From assembly GCF_001469865.1 (NCBI RefSeq), contig NZ_LOPV01000091.1, positions 1 to 64,000 of the forward strand: 64,000 bases of DNA, written 5' to 3'. Origin of the DNA: Haloferax profundi. Lineage in GTDB: Archaea; Halobacteriota; Halobacteria; Halobacteriales; Haloferacaceae. Both the position numbers and the translations under genes were made by a program. Positions 16,848 through 24,503 of this stretch are shown here, in pieces. Numbering within the stretch: position 1 is the first letter of the stretch; the number at the start of each line of letters is the position of its first letter. The notes below the pieces were generated by a model, which did not search any database, was not told where the DNA came from, and saw nothing but the letters and a program-made list of their open reading frames with translations.

Positions 16848-17987
16848 ATGTCAGGCGAACTGAAGCGGGGGCTGGAAGGTGTGCTGGTCACCGAGTCGGA
16901 GCTCAGCTTTATCGACGGCGACGCTGGACAACTCATCTACCGCGGCTACGACATCGATGACCTCGCACGCGACGCGAGTTACGAGGAAGTGCTGTATCTC
17001 CTCTGGCACGGGACACTTCCGAATAGTGACGAACTCGACGCGTTCTCCACAGAACTCGCGGCGCACCGCGACCTGAACGATGGAATTCTCGACGTGGCAC
17101 GTGAACTCGCCGAGCAGGACGAGTCGCCGATGGCGGCACTCCGAACGCTCGTCTCGGCGATGTCGGCGTACGACGAGGACGCAGACTTCGAGGACGTGAC
17201 CAACCGCGAGGTCAACCTCGAGAAGGCAAAGCGCATCACCGCGAAGATGCCGTCGGTCCTCGCCGCCTACGCGCGATTCCGACGCGGCGACGACTACGTC
17301 GCTCCGAGCGACGACCTGGACCACGCAGCGAACTTCCTCTACATGCTCAACGGTGAGGAACCGAACGACGTTCTCGCCGAGACGTTCGACATGGCCCTCG
17401 TCCTGCACGCGGACCACGGTCTGAACGCCTCGACGTTCTCCGCGATGGTGACCGCGTCTACGCTCTCGGACATGTACAGTGCAGTGACCTCGGCAGTGGG
17501 CACGCTCTCGGGGTCGCTCCACGGCGGCGCGAACGCGAACGTCATGCGGATGCTGAAAGACGTCGACGACAGCGACATGGACCCCACGCAGTGGGTCAAA
17601 GACGCCCTCGAACGCGGCGAACGCGTCGCCGGGTTCGGCCACCGCGTCTACAACGTCAAAGACCCCCGCGCGAAGATTCTCGGCGAGAAGTCCGAGGCAC
17701 TCGGCGAGGCCGCCGGTGACATGAAGTGGTACGAGATGTCGGTCGCCATCGAGGAGTACATCGGCGAGGAGAAGGGTCTCGCACCCAACGTCGACTTCTA
17801 CTCCGCGTCGACGTACTACCAGATGGGCATCCCCATCGACCTCTACACCCCCATCTTCGCCGTCTCGCGCGCCGGCGGATGGATTGCACACATCCTCGAA
17901 CAGTACGACGACAACCGTCTCATCCGGCCACGCGCTCGCTACGTCGGCGAGAAGGACCTCGAGTTCCCCGCGCTGGACGACCGGTAG
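16848..17987 (+). CDS. citZ: Citrate synthase
   Basis: A 379-aa enzyme of the TCA cycle that condenses acetyl-CoA and oxaloacetate to citrate. The start MSGELKRGLEGVLVTESELS is typical of archaeal and Gram-positive-type citrate synthases. Catalytic motifs are visible: the first His in LVLHADHGLNASTF, the second in GSLHGGANANVM, and the substrate and Asp region GFGHRVYNVKDPRAKIL with the catalytic Asp in APNVDFYSAS. Length is usual for the short type. It stands alone with its own promoter; a 428-bp noncoding stretch follows. Confidence 0.95.
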   Translation: MSGELKRGLEGVLVTESELSFIDGDAGQLIYRGYDIDDLARDASYEEVLYLLWHGTLPNSDELDAFSTELAAHRDLNDGILDVARELAEQDESPMAALRTLVSAMSAYDEDADFEDVTNREVNLEKAKRITAKMPSVLAAYARFRRGDDYVAPSDDLDHAANFLYMLNGEEPNDVLAETFDMALVLHADHGLNASTFSAMVTASTLSDMYSAVTSAVGTLSGSLHGGANANVMRMLKDVDDSDMDPTQWVKDALERGERVAGFGHRVYNVKDPRAKILGEKSEALGEAAGDMKWYEMSVAIEEYIGEEKGLAPNVDFYSASTYYQMGIPIDLYTPIFAVSRAGGWIAHILEQYDDNRLIRPRARYVGEKDLEFPALDDR

Positions 17988-18164
17988 AGACGACACGGGC
18001 ACGGGTTCTTTTTGAGTCGCTGCCGAGCGATGCGTCTGTCGTGTGGTATCCGTGAGACGAGACCCGGAGAGTCGCGACCGTCTGCTCCTGTCAGGCGTCT
18101 ACGACGAACGTGGTGGACGAGTTGTTGTCCAATTATCACATCAACGAATTAGCACTGAGACGAC

Positions 18165-18199
18165 ACCTGAATGACGAGCGTCATACACCGAGTTCAGGT
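18165..18199. repeat. Nested inverted repeat upstream of ilvA
   Basis: Outer arms ACCTGAA (18165-18171) and TTCAGGT (18193-18199) flank an inner TGACG-AG-CGTCA (18172-18183). It could be a two-part operator or a hairpin in RNA; the inner loop is too short for a stable full RNA stem. Confidence 0.5.
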
Positions 18200-18385
18200 C
18201 GCCGCTGTCTTGCGATTTCACTTTCACCGCGGGTGGGAGACGTTTATATACATAGGGCGCAGAAACACAGTTGCACGTCACACGCGTGCATTCCCCCTTT
18301 CCCCCACATTCTGATTGGCGAGCGACGGCGCCCGACGGCCCTTGTGAGTTGACAACACGCCGGTGATTGGAAACTATCCCGAACG

Positions 18386-18391
18386 ATTAAA
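18386..18391 (+). promoter_or_regulatory. TATA-like element of ilvA
   Basis: ATTAAA starts 30 nt before the ilvA ATG at 18416, the spacing expected for a leaderless transcript. It supports the ATG over the GTG at 18410. Confidence 0.55.
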
Positions 18392-18415
18392 CACGAATGG
18401 CGGCGATTCGTGACC

Positions 18416-19627
18416 ATGCTCTCTCTTTCCGACGTTCAAGACGCCCGCGAGCGCGTCGAAGCGGTTGCCCGACGCACACCGCTCGAATACTCGCACACGT
18501 TCTCAGATATGACTGGTGCCGAGGTGCACCTGAAACTGGAGAACTTCCAACGGACGGGGTCGTTCAAGATTCGCGGCGCGATGAACCGCATCACGACGCT
18601 GTCCGAAGACGAACAGCGCGCCGGTGTGGTGACGGCCAGTGCCGGTAACCACGCACAGGGCGTGGCACTCGCGGCGACACGGGCGGGCGTCGACTCGAAA
18701 ATCGTGATGCCGGAGTACGCACCCATCACGAAGGTAAAAGCGACAGAGCGCTACGGCGGCGACGTCGTCCTCCACGGCGCGGACTACGACGAGGCGCAGG
18801 CGAAAGCCCACGAAATCGAGGAGGCAGAGGGCCGAACCTACGTCCACGCCTTCGACGACGAGTACGTGATGGCCGGCCAGGGGACGATTGGTCTCGAAAT
18901 CGCCGAGGACTGCCCTGACCTCGATACGGTCGTCGTCCCCATCGGTGGCGGTGGCCTCATCTCCGGCATCGCGACGGCCATCAAAGAGCAGTACCCCGAC
19001 GTTCGCGTCGTCGGCGTGCAGGCGGAACAGGCCTCCAGCGCCGCAGATTCGCTCGACAAAGGGTCGGTACAAGAAATCGACGAGGCAGACACCATCGCCG
19101 ACGGCATCGCAGTCCGGCGAATCGGGGACAAGACGTTCGACGTCATCCAAGAACGCGTCGACGAAGTCGTCACCGTCTCAGACGAAGAGATTGCCGTCGC
19201 ACTCATGTACCTGCTCGAACGCTCGAAGACGCTCGTCGAAGGCGCAGGCGCGGTGGCGCTGGCGGCGCTCATCTTCGAGAAGTTCGACTTCGAAGCGGAC
19301 GAGGTCATCGTCCCCGCGCTGTGCGGTGGCAACATCGACATGAACACGCTGACCACCGTGGTGATGCGTGGCCTCGTCGAGACAGGTCGGTACCTCAAGA
19401 TTCGAACCGAACTCAAAGACCGACCGGGGTCACTCGAGCAACTCATCCAGATTATTGCCGACAAGAAAGCGAATATCTACGCGGTTCGGCACGACCGGAC
19501 CTCGCGAAAGATTGCGTTGAACGCCACAGAGGTCGAAATCGACCTCGAGATGCGAGGGCCAGAACACGTCGACACACTCCTCACCGCGCTCCGTGGAGAG
19601 GGGTACGAAGTCGAAGTCCTCGACTGA
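18416..19627 (+). CDS. ilvA: Threonine ammonia-lyase with ACT domain
   Basis: A 403-aa PLP enzyme that deaminates threonine to 2-oxobutanoate, the first step toward isoleucine. The catalytic Lys is in RTGSFKIRGAMNRI, the phosphate-binding loop is ASAGNHAQGVALAA, and the glycine loop VPIGGGGLISGIA follows. Residues from about 325 form an ACT domain starting LKIRTELKDRPGSLEQLIQI, so it is the short regulated form of about 400 aa. It may be controlled by amino acids through this ACT domain. A 428-bp noncoding region with two TATA-like boxes lies upstream. Confidence 0.93.
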   Translation: MLSLSDVQDARERVEAVARRTPLEYSHTFSDMTGAEVHLKLENFQRTGSFKIRGAMNRITTLSEDEQRAGVVTASAGNHAQGVALAATRAGVDSKIVMPEYAPITKVKATERYGGDVVLHGADYDEAQAKAHEIEEAEGRTYVHAFDDEYVMAGQGTIGLEIAEDCPDLDTVVVPIGGGGLISGIATAIKEQYPDVRVVGVQAEQASSAADSLDKGSVQEIDEADTIADGIAVRRIGDKTFDVIQERVDEVVTVSDEEIAVALMYLLERSKTLVEGAGAVALAALIFEKFDFEADEVIVPALCGGNIDMNTLTTVVMRGLVETGRYLKIRTELKDRPGSLEQLIQIIADKKANIYAVRHDRTSRKIALNATEVEIDLEMRGPEHVDTLLTALRGEGYEVEVLD

Positions 19628-19820
19628 GTCGGAGATACCCGACAAAATCGGCCATTCCAAAAGAGCGAATATCCAGAATTCGAGTGTTTAACCCGGGCTA
19701 CGATGGTTTTCAGCTCGTGGGAAACGGCGTGCGCATTGACTACCCACAGTTCTTAGGTACTTTTTGAGGCTCTGTCGGCACCTGCCGTCCGTCTCGCCAC
19801 GCTCAGACACTCCCCACACT

Positions 19821-21242
19821 ATGCTCGACCCAGTCATAGCCAGCCGACTTCAATTCGCGCTCACCACCATCGTCCACATCATCTTCCCCGTGATGAGTAT
19901 GGGCCTCGCCCCGTTTCTCATCTACTTCACGTGGAAAGACATTCGGTCGGACGACCCGGTGTACGAGCAGTTGCGTCGTTTTTGGACCAAGATATTCGCC
20001 GTCTCGTTCGTCGTCGGGACGGTGACAGGTATCGTCCTCGAATTCGAGTTCGGGACGAACTTTGCAGCGTTCTCGACGGCCGCCGGCGAGTTGTTCGGCG
20101 GACCGTTGGCCACCGAGGGTATGATGGCGTTCATGCTCGAAGCGACCTTCCTCGGTGTGTTCGTCTTCGGCCGTGAGAAAGTCTCTGACGCCCTCTACAT
20201 GGTGTCAGCCGTCGCCGTCGGCCTCGGAACGTGGCTCTCGGCAGTCTGGATTCTCGTCGCCAACTCGTGGATGCAGACGCCACGCGGGTTCGAACTCGCG
20301 CAGGAAGGCGGACAACTCGTCGTCCTGCTCGTCGACCCAATCGCCGCCTACGCCAACCCACGGTTCCCGTGGATGTTCGTCCACATGCAGAACGCGGCAG
20401 TCCTATCTGTCGCCTTGTTTATGGCCGGCGTCGCGGCCTATCACATCTGGCGTCGCGGTATCGGTGCCGACGACGACAGAGAGGCGGCCCGCTTCTGGCG
20501 GAAGACACTGAAAGTCGCTATCGTCGTCCTCCTCGTCACCGCGCCGTTTCAGGCGATTCACGGGGACGCCTACGGGCGTCACGTCTACGAGACGCAACCG
20601 CAGAAGTTCGCGGCCATGGAGGCAGTCTGGGAGACGGATAGCTACGTCCCCGAGTACATCTTCGCCATCCCGACCAGCCTCGACCAGATTACCGACCCAC
20701 GCGCCAAGGAACTGTTCGGCATCGGGATTCCCGGTGGGGCGTCGTGGTTAGCCAGCGGCGGTGACCCACAGGCCGAGATTACGGGGCTGAACGAGTTCGA
20801 GACGGAGGCACCCCCCGTCGCCATCGTCTTCTGGTCGTTCCGCCTCATGGTCGCCGCGGGGTTCTGGTTCATCCTGCTCGCCTTCTGGGCCGGATATCGG
20901 TGGTTGACCGGTGACTTGTACGACGACGACCTGTTGCACAAGGCGTTCGTCGGGTCGTCGCTCCTCGGCATCTTCGCCGTCGAAGTCGGGTGGATTGTCA
21001 CCGAAGTCGGCCGGCAACCGTGGGTCATCCAGGGCATCTTGAAGACGCAAGACGGCGTCTCGCCGGGATTGACCGGACTCGAAGCGACCATCACACTCGT
21101 CGGGTTCGCACTGGTGTACACTGGGCTCTTGGCCCTCTACACCTACGTCGTCCGGCGCATCATCCGCGAGGGACCGCCGAGTATCGACAGCATCGAGACG
21201 ACTGACTCGCCCGCGCCGAAGGGGGTGACTGGCGATGACTGA
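19821..21242 (+). CDS. cydA: Cytochrome bd ubiquinol oxidase subunit I
   Basis: A 473-aa membrane subunit that carries the three haems of the bd-type terminal oxidase, reducing oxygen with quinol electrons. His19 in LTTIVHIIFPVMSMG is the haem ligand near the N-terminus and His188 is in RFPWMFVHMQNA. The third ligand region is WSFRLMVAAGF, and EVGRQPWVIQG is present near the C-terminus. The quinol loop is short, as in non-enterobacterial enzymes. The start at 19821 gives the conserved MLDPVIASRLQFA. An ACTTTTTG element about 60 nt upstream suggests a leader of about 30 nt. It overlaps cydB by 8 bp. Confidence 0.95.
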   Translation: MLDPVIASRLQFALTTIVHIIFPVMSMGLAPFLIYFTWKDIRSDDPVYEQLRRFWTKIFAVSFVVGTVTGIVLEFEFGTNFAAFSTAAGELFGGPLATEGMMAFMLEATFLGVFVFGREKVSDALYMVSAVAVGLGTWLSAVWILVANSWMQTPRGFELAQEGGQLVVLLVDPIAAYANPRFPWMFVHMQNAAVLSVALFMAGVAAYHIWRRGIGADDDREAARFWRKTLKVAIVVLLVTAPFQAIHGDAYGRHVYETQPQKFAAMEAVWETDSYVPEYIFAIPTSLDQITDPRAKELFGIGIPGGASWLASGGDPQAEITGLNEFETEAPPVAIVFWSFRLMVAAGFWFILLAFWAGYRWLTGDLYDDDLLHKAFVGSSLLGIFAVEVGWIVTEVGRQPWVIQGILKTQDGVSPGLTGLEATITLVGFALVYTGLLALYTYVVRRIIREGPPSIDSIETTDSPAPKGVTGDD

Positions 21243-22233
21243 CTACGGGCCTTTCGCGACCGAACCGCTGTTCGGCCTTCCGCTTCAGGATCTGTGGTTC
21301 GGACTGGTGTTCTTCATCCTCGCCATGTTCCTGTTCCTCGATGGGTTCGACTTCGGCGTCGGCGCGTTGTTCGCCACCCGCGACGACGACGACGAACGCG
21401 AGACGCTCCTCGCCGCTATCGGGCCGTTCTGGGACGGCAACGAAGTGTGGTTGGTCGTCTTCGGCGGCGCTCTCTTCGCGGCGTTCCCCGCAGTGTACGC
21501 CAACCTGTTCAGCCGTCACTACCTGCTCATGTTCGCCATCCTCGGGGCACTCATCGTCCGTGGCCTCGCCCCGGAGATGTACGAGCAGCGTCACGACGAG
21601 GCGTGGCAGACGTGGTGGGGCCGGGCCTTCGTCGTCGGCAGCGTGAGTGCGCCGTTCTTCCTCGGCCTCTTCGCGGCCCATTGGCTCCTCGGCATCGAGT
21701 CACTGGTGTCGCTGCCGGGCGTCGTCGTCGCCCTCGCTGTCGTCGCACTCACCATCGTCGCCGGCGTCGGGTTCCTCGGTCTGAAGACACGCGGGAGCCT
21801 CCAGCGCGACATGGCTTCGTACGGGCCGAAGGCAATCACTGCCTACCTCGCCCTCGTCGTCGTCGTGCTCGGCTACCTCGTCGTGATGCGTCCTGACCTC
21901 GGTGTCCTCGCGCCGATTCCGCTCGCACTCGTCGTCGTCACACTCCTCGCCGCCGGTGGATACGTGGTGGCGCTCCGACGCGAACGCTACACCCTCGCGT
22001 TCGGGAGCGTTCCCGTCCTCGTGTTCGCCTTCGTCGGCCTCGTCGCGGCGCTGTTGTTCCCGATGATAGACCCCGCTGCGGGGCTCTCCGTCTCGGACGC
22101 CATCGTCTCGATACTCCCGCTGAACATCATGACCGTCTCGGCGGCACTGTTGTTGCCACTGGTGTTCGCCTACTTCGGCATCCTCTACTCGACGTTCAGC
22201 GGCCCCATCGACGCAGGTGAATCGTACTCCTGA
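21235..22233 (+). CDS. cydB: Cytochrome bd ubiquinol oxidase subunit II
   Basis: A 332-aa membrane protein and partner of CydA in the bd oxidase. The N-terminal LWFGLVFFILAMFLFLDGFDFGVGAL and the conserved GPFWDGNEVWLVVFGGALFAAFP are diagnostic of CydB. Around eight to nine membrane helices follow in hydrophobic blocks. Length is slightly shorter than the E. coli protein of 379 aa. The ATG overlaps the cydA stop by 8 bp, so translation is likely coupled. A small membrane protein gene follows 23 bp downstream. No cydC/cydD assembly transporter is in the window. Confidence 0.95.
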   Translation: MTDYGPFATEPLFGLPLQDLWFGLVFFILAMFLFLDGFDFGVGALFATRDDDDERETLLAAIGPFWDGNEVWLVVFGGALFAAFPAVYANLFSRHYLLMFAILGALIVRGLAPEMYEQRHDEAWQTWWGRAFVVGSVSAPFFLGLFAAHWLLGIESLVSLPGVVVALAVVALTIVAGVGFLGLKTRGSLQRDMASYGPKAITAYLALVVVVLGYLVVMRPDLGVLAPIPLALVVVTLLAAGGYVVALRRERYTLAFGSVPVLVFAFVGLVAALLFPMIDPAAGLSVSDAIVSILPLNIMTVSAALLLPLVFAYFGILYSTFSGPIDAGESYS

Positions 22234-22256
22234 ACACGCACTCCAACTCGAAAATC

Positions 22257-22463
22257 ATGGTCACACTCCCCAACACCAAACCAACCGTCGAATCGCTCAC
22301 GAGTCCCCTCACGCTCCTCGGCCTCCTCATGGTCGTCGTCAGCATCGCCGTCGCTGCCCTCGCACTGAACGACGGCGACGTCGTCACCGCACTCGGGATG
22401 GGCATGCTGCTCGTCTCGGGAGTCCTCGCGGCCGGAATCGGTCTCTCCGGAAAGTCGGTCTAA
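22257..22463 (+). CDS. Small membrane protein after cydAB
   Basis: A 68-aa protein with two hydrophobic helices, about residues 18-40 (PLTLLGLLMVVVSIAVAALA) and 45-64, and little else. It starts 23 bp after cydB on the same strand. Its size and place recall the small accessory subunits of bd oxidases (CydX, CydS), though those have one helix and no sequence match is evident. A bd-oxidase role is inference from position; it may also be an unrelated small protein. Confidence 0.75.
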   Translation: MVTLPNTKPTVESLTSPLTLLGLLMVVVSIAVAALALNDGDVVTALGMGMLLVSGVLAAGIGLSGKSV

Positions 22464-22521
22464 CGCCCGACTACGCCGCCATTCCCACCTATTTTATCAC
22501 GCCGTGGCGAAATCTGCCGGT

Positions 22522-22908
22522 ATGAAGCGCGTCATCGAGACGGACGAAGCGCCGGCAGCAGTCGGTGCGTACAGTCAAGCGACGACGAACGGTTCGCTCC
22601 TCTACACCGCCGGCCAGATTCCCCTGACGCCGGACGGCGAACTCCTCGACGACGAAGACATCGCCACGCAGACGAAGCAGTCGCTCGACAACGTGATGGC
22701 CATCCTCGACGAGGCGGGCGCGGACGCCAGCGACGTGCTGAAGACGACAGTCTTCCTCGCCGACATCGACGACTTCTCGGAGATGAACGAGACGTACGCG
22801 ACGTACTTCGACGACCAACCACCGGCCCGGTCTGCCGTCGAAGTCGGCAACCTGCCGAAGGGCGTCGGCGTCGAAATCGAAGCCGTCGCCATCGTCGACG
22901 AGGAGTGA
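22522..22908 (+). CDS. ridA: RidA family enamine/imine deaminase
   Basis: A 128-aa RidA (YjgF/Rid) protein that hydrolyses reactive enamines and imines released by PLP enzymes such as threonine deaminase. Signature parts are PAAVGAYSQATTNGSLLYTAGQIPL with the Tyr and Gly of the family, the catalytic Arg in PPARSAVEVGNLPKG and the C-terminal VEIEAVAIV. The start at 22522 (MKRVIETDEAP) is supported by ATTTTATC about 30 nt upstream, within 22490-22498. IlvA, a typical source of its substrate, is encoded 3 kb upstream. It overlaps the next gene by 4 bp. Confidence 0.93.
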   Translation: MKRVIETDEAPAAVGAYSQATTNGSLLYTAGQIPLTPDGELLDDEDIATQTKQSLDNVMAILDEAGADASDVLKTTVFLADIDDFSEMNETYATYFDDQPPARSAVEVGNLPKGVGVEIEAVAIVDEE

Positions 22909-23111
22909 ACCGTCGAACTCGGTCTGCCCTCGCGTGGGGCGCGGTGAGTCTCCTCCTCGTGGGCGTCCTCGCACAGACTGCGACCCTCCTTGGCCTCGGT
23001 ATCGAGGCGTCGTTCGGGGCCGTGGCAGCGGTGGCTATCGTCTCCGGTGTCGTCGTCGCGTCTGTGACATACGTCATCGAGCCACGACTCGAACGGAAAG
23101 GAAGGGCTTAA
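22905..23111 (+). CDS. Small two-helix membrane protein
   Basis: A 68-aa protein whose GTG start overlaps the ridA stop in GTGA, which indicates translational coupling. Two hydrophobic segments, about residues 8-28 and 33-56, are followed by the charged tail EPRLERKGRA. Function unknown. Its stop codon lies inside the TATA element of the tRNA-Ser gene. Confidence 0.72.
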   Translation: MNRRTRSALAWGAVSLLLVGVLAQTATLLGLGIEASFGAVAAVAIVSGVVVASVTYVIEPRLERKGRA

Positions 23112-23115
23112 ATTA
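23107..23115 (+). promoter_or_regulatory. TATA element of tRNA-Ser
   Basis: CTTAAATTA lies 38 nt before the mature tRNA start, predicting initiation about 10 nt upstream of it. It overlaps the stop codon of the preceding small membrane protein gene. Confidence 0.5.
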
Positions 23116-23144
23116 GTCAGGCGGAAACGTTGCGGTGTAAGCCA

Positions 23145-23225
23145 GCCAGGATGGCCGAGCGGTAAGGCGCACGCCTGGAAAGCGTGTTCCCTCTGGGATC
23201 GGGGGTTCAAATCCCTCTCCTGGCG
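23145..23225 (+). tRNA. tRNA-Ser (anticodon GGA)
   Basis: A complete class II tRNA of 81 nt. The acceptor stem is GCCAGGA with TCCTGGC, the D stem GCC with GGC, and the anticodon stem CACGC with GCGTG around the loop CTGGAAA (anticodon GGA at 23177-23179, reading UCC and UCU). The long variable arm TCCC-TCT-GGGA marks a serine tRNA, and the T arm is GGGGG-TTCAAAT-CCCTC. The discriminator is G and CCA is not encoded. No intron is seen. A copy of its 3' end occurs 188 bp downstream. Confidence 0.96.
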
Positions 23226-23236
23226 CTTCTTCCGAA
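23205..23236 (+). repeat. Direct repeat copy 1: tRNA-Ser 3' end (att-like)
   Basis: A 32-bp segment covering the T loop, T stem, acceptor 3' strand of tRNA-Ser and 11 bp beyond it. It is repeated exactly at 23393-23424. This is the form left by integration into a tRNA gene. Confidence 0.9.
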
Positions 23237-23392
23237 CTCAACTCTCGTAGCAGCGCGTCTCGTCGCGCTGCGGACGGCGAGTTCGGGAGAACGTTGACGA
23301 GGGGATTTGAACTAGCGAGCAACGCGAAGCGTTGCGAGTGGAGTTCACGCGAACGAAGTGAGCGTGAGTACGTGAGACGTCCGTCTCACGGC
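23237..23392. other. Spacer between tRNA-Ser 3'-end repeats
   Basis: No gene is seen in these 156 bp. The stretch holds an inverted partial copy of the tRNA T arm (GAGGGGATTTGAAC near 23299-23312) and several short hairpins, such as GCAACGC-GAA-GCGTTGC near 23320 and GTGAGAC-GTCC-GTCTCAC near 23372. It may be the remnant of an integrated element. Confidence 0.6.
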
Positions 23393-23424
23393 GTTCAAAT
23401 CCCTCTCCTGGCGCTTCTTCCGAA
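23393..23424 (+). repeat. Direct repeat copy 2: tRNA-Ser 3' end (att-like)
   Basis: An exact second copy of the 32-bp tRNA-Ser 3' end, 188 bp downstream of the first. It lacks the D and anticodon arms, so it is not a tRNA gene. Together with copy 1 it would serve as the attL/attR pair of a lost or minimal element. Confidence 0.9.
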
Positions 23425-23688
23425 GACAGCCCGGACCGGACCAGACCTGCACTAACCACACTATTCTCCCGAATCCAATAACGTTCGCCTCCAACCGTCA
23501 ACAGTGTCGTGACTGTTCTCGGCGGCAGAGAACGGCGAACAAGTATATTGTGACACGGATACAATAACAATCTACAACACAGTTATTGGCCGACAGGATG
23601 TGCCGTTCGAGTTTCGACAGCGACACCTCCCGTCTCGGTACCGCCTCCAAAACATTCATCACCATGCGACACAATACCACGTTTGACA
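23425..23688. other. Palindrome-rich noncoding region
   Basis: No gene is seen. Inverted repeats are dense: GTTCGCC/GGCGAAC (23483-23489 and 23534-23540) enclosing GTTCTC/GAGAAC (23515-23520 and 23528-23533) and the alternative AACAGT/ACTGTT. A separate CAATAAC/GTTATTG pair lies at 23562-23568 and 23582-23588. It could contain a structured RNA, regulatory sites, or debris of an integrated element. Confidence 0.5.
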
Positions 23689-23859
23689 ATGCCTGACACC
23701 AAAAGCGGCCGTGAGAAGAAGGGCCTCAACAAGCGGACCCAGCTTACCGAACGGCTGTACGAACAAGAATTAGAGGTGTTAGACGGTGAAGACGACGAGC
23801 CCTCGCTCGACGACATCTCCGGGGAGTTCATCGCGGACGAACTTCCAGACGAAAACTGA
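23689..23859 (+). CDS. Small acidic protein of unknown function
   Basis: A 56-aa protein, MPDTKSGREKKGLNKRTQLT at the start and a very acidic second half ending IADELPDEN. The basic N-terminal third and acidic rest, typical codon use and a clean start after a noncoding region suggest it is real. I do not recognise a family. The basic part could bind nucleic acid; this is speculation. It lies 66 bp before a GTG-started gene of unknown function on the same strand. Confidence 0.65.
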   Translation: MPDTKSGREKKGLNKRTQLTERLYEQELEVLDGEDDEPSLDDISGEFIADELPDEN

Positions 23860-23925
23860 CGCGCGAGGCCAGTCTCGGCTATCTGGCCACTTCCATTTTT
23901 ATCGACGCACTCGTAACCTTCGAGT

Positions 23926-24318
23926 GTGCCACACCGTGCGAACTACGCGACCATATTTGTCGGGTCGCACCTCCACCCCGACGACGACGCGCTGAATCTC
24001 GACTGGGCGGACGACGTCGGCGACGAGACGGACGTGTTCGAGTTCGACGTCCCGACTGACGACCCTCGAGAGGCGTATCTTGGGATTCAGGCGTTCGACG
24101 TCGGCGACTACGGTCACGAGATACACATCAACGGCGACCCACTCTCCGGGTTCGATATCCCGCCGAGAGATGGCTGGCAATACTGGGTCGACACCATCGT
24201 CGGCGCGGACCTCGTCGGTGGGACGAACACGCTTCAAGTCGTGCGCGACCAGTCGAGCGACGACGCCCTCGCCGTCGGGACCATAACCGTCCACTGGAAA
24301 GAACCGGTCGACGAATAG
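23926..24318 (+). CDS. Haloarchaeal protein of unknown function, beta-rich
   Basis: A 130-aa protein starting with GTG. It looks like a single all-beta domain, with alternating hydrophobic strands such as REAYLGIQAFDV, HEIHINGDPLSGF and TLQVVRDQS, ending VGTITVHWKEPVDE. The pattern resembles a jelly-roll or carbohydrate-binding-like sandwich, though no signal peptide is present, so it should be cytosolic. The start is supported by ATTTTTATC 30 nt upstream. I do not recognise a function. A TATATAAAT box directly follows the stop codon. Confidence 0.75.
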   Translation: MPHRANYATIFVGSHLHPDDDALNLDWADDVGDETDVFEFDVPTDDPREAYLGIQAFDVGDYGHEIHINGDPLSGFDIPPRDGWQYWVDTIVGADLVGGTNTLQVVRDQSSDDALAVGTITVHWKEPVDE

Positions 24319-24469
24319 TATATAAATCGAGGATAATCGCACCCAATTGTGCCATGCGTTGGCGTCCCACACAGAGGCCCGAAACCACTGTGAGGGCGGC
24401 ACTATCTCTCGATTACGTGCGTTGCGCGTTCCGTGAGACGAATTCGACCCGCGAACCTTCGGCGTAGCA

Positions 24470-24477
24470 TTTATATA
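24470..24477 (+). promoter_or_regulatory. Thermosome promoter
   Basis: A strong TATA box, TTTATATA, starts 34 nt before the thermosome ATG at 24504. The 35 nt upstream contain two CGAA-type motifs (in ACGAATTCG and GCGAACC), of the kind I recall as reported for heat-responsive cct promoters in Haloferax. The TATA box is seen directly; heat control is inferred. Confidence 0.6.
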
Positions 24478-24503
24478 GAATCACAAACAATCAGCGGGTG
24501 TCT

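Larger units (their letters stand above)
17988..18415 (+). other. Noncoding region between citrate synthase and ilvA
   Basis: These 428 bp hold no convincing gene. The GC content drops around 18110-18300. Two promoter elements are visible, TTTATATA at 18243-18250 and ATTAAA at 18386-18391, and a nested inverted repeat lies at 18165-18199. A short transcript beginning near 18275 or a long ilvA leader would explain the first TATA box. Confidence 0.5.

Noticed and set aside
18110-18352. An 80-aa open frame upstream of ilvA
   Set aside because: Composition is unlike the neighbours (His-, Pro- and Arg-rich), there is no homologue pattern that I recognise, and a TATA box lies inside it.
23393-23424. 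The second tRNA-Ser-like 3' end as a second tRNA gene
   Set aside because: Only the T arm and acceptor 3' strand are present; the D and anticodon arms are absent. It is an att-like copy.
24319-24327. TATATAAAT directly after the stop at 24318 as a promoter of a small RNA
   Set aside because: The box is good, but no structured or conserved segment follows and the thermosome promoter at 24470 explains that gene, so I could not support a gene.
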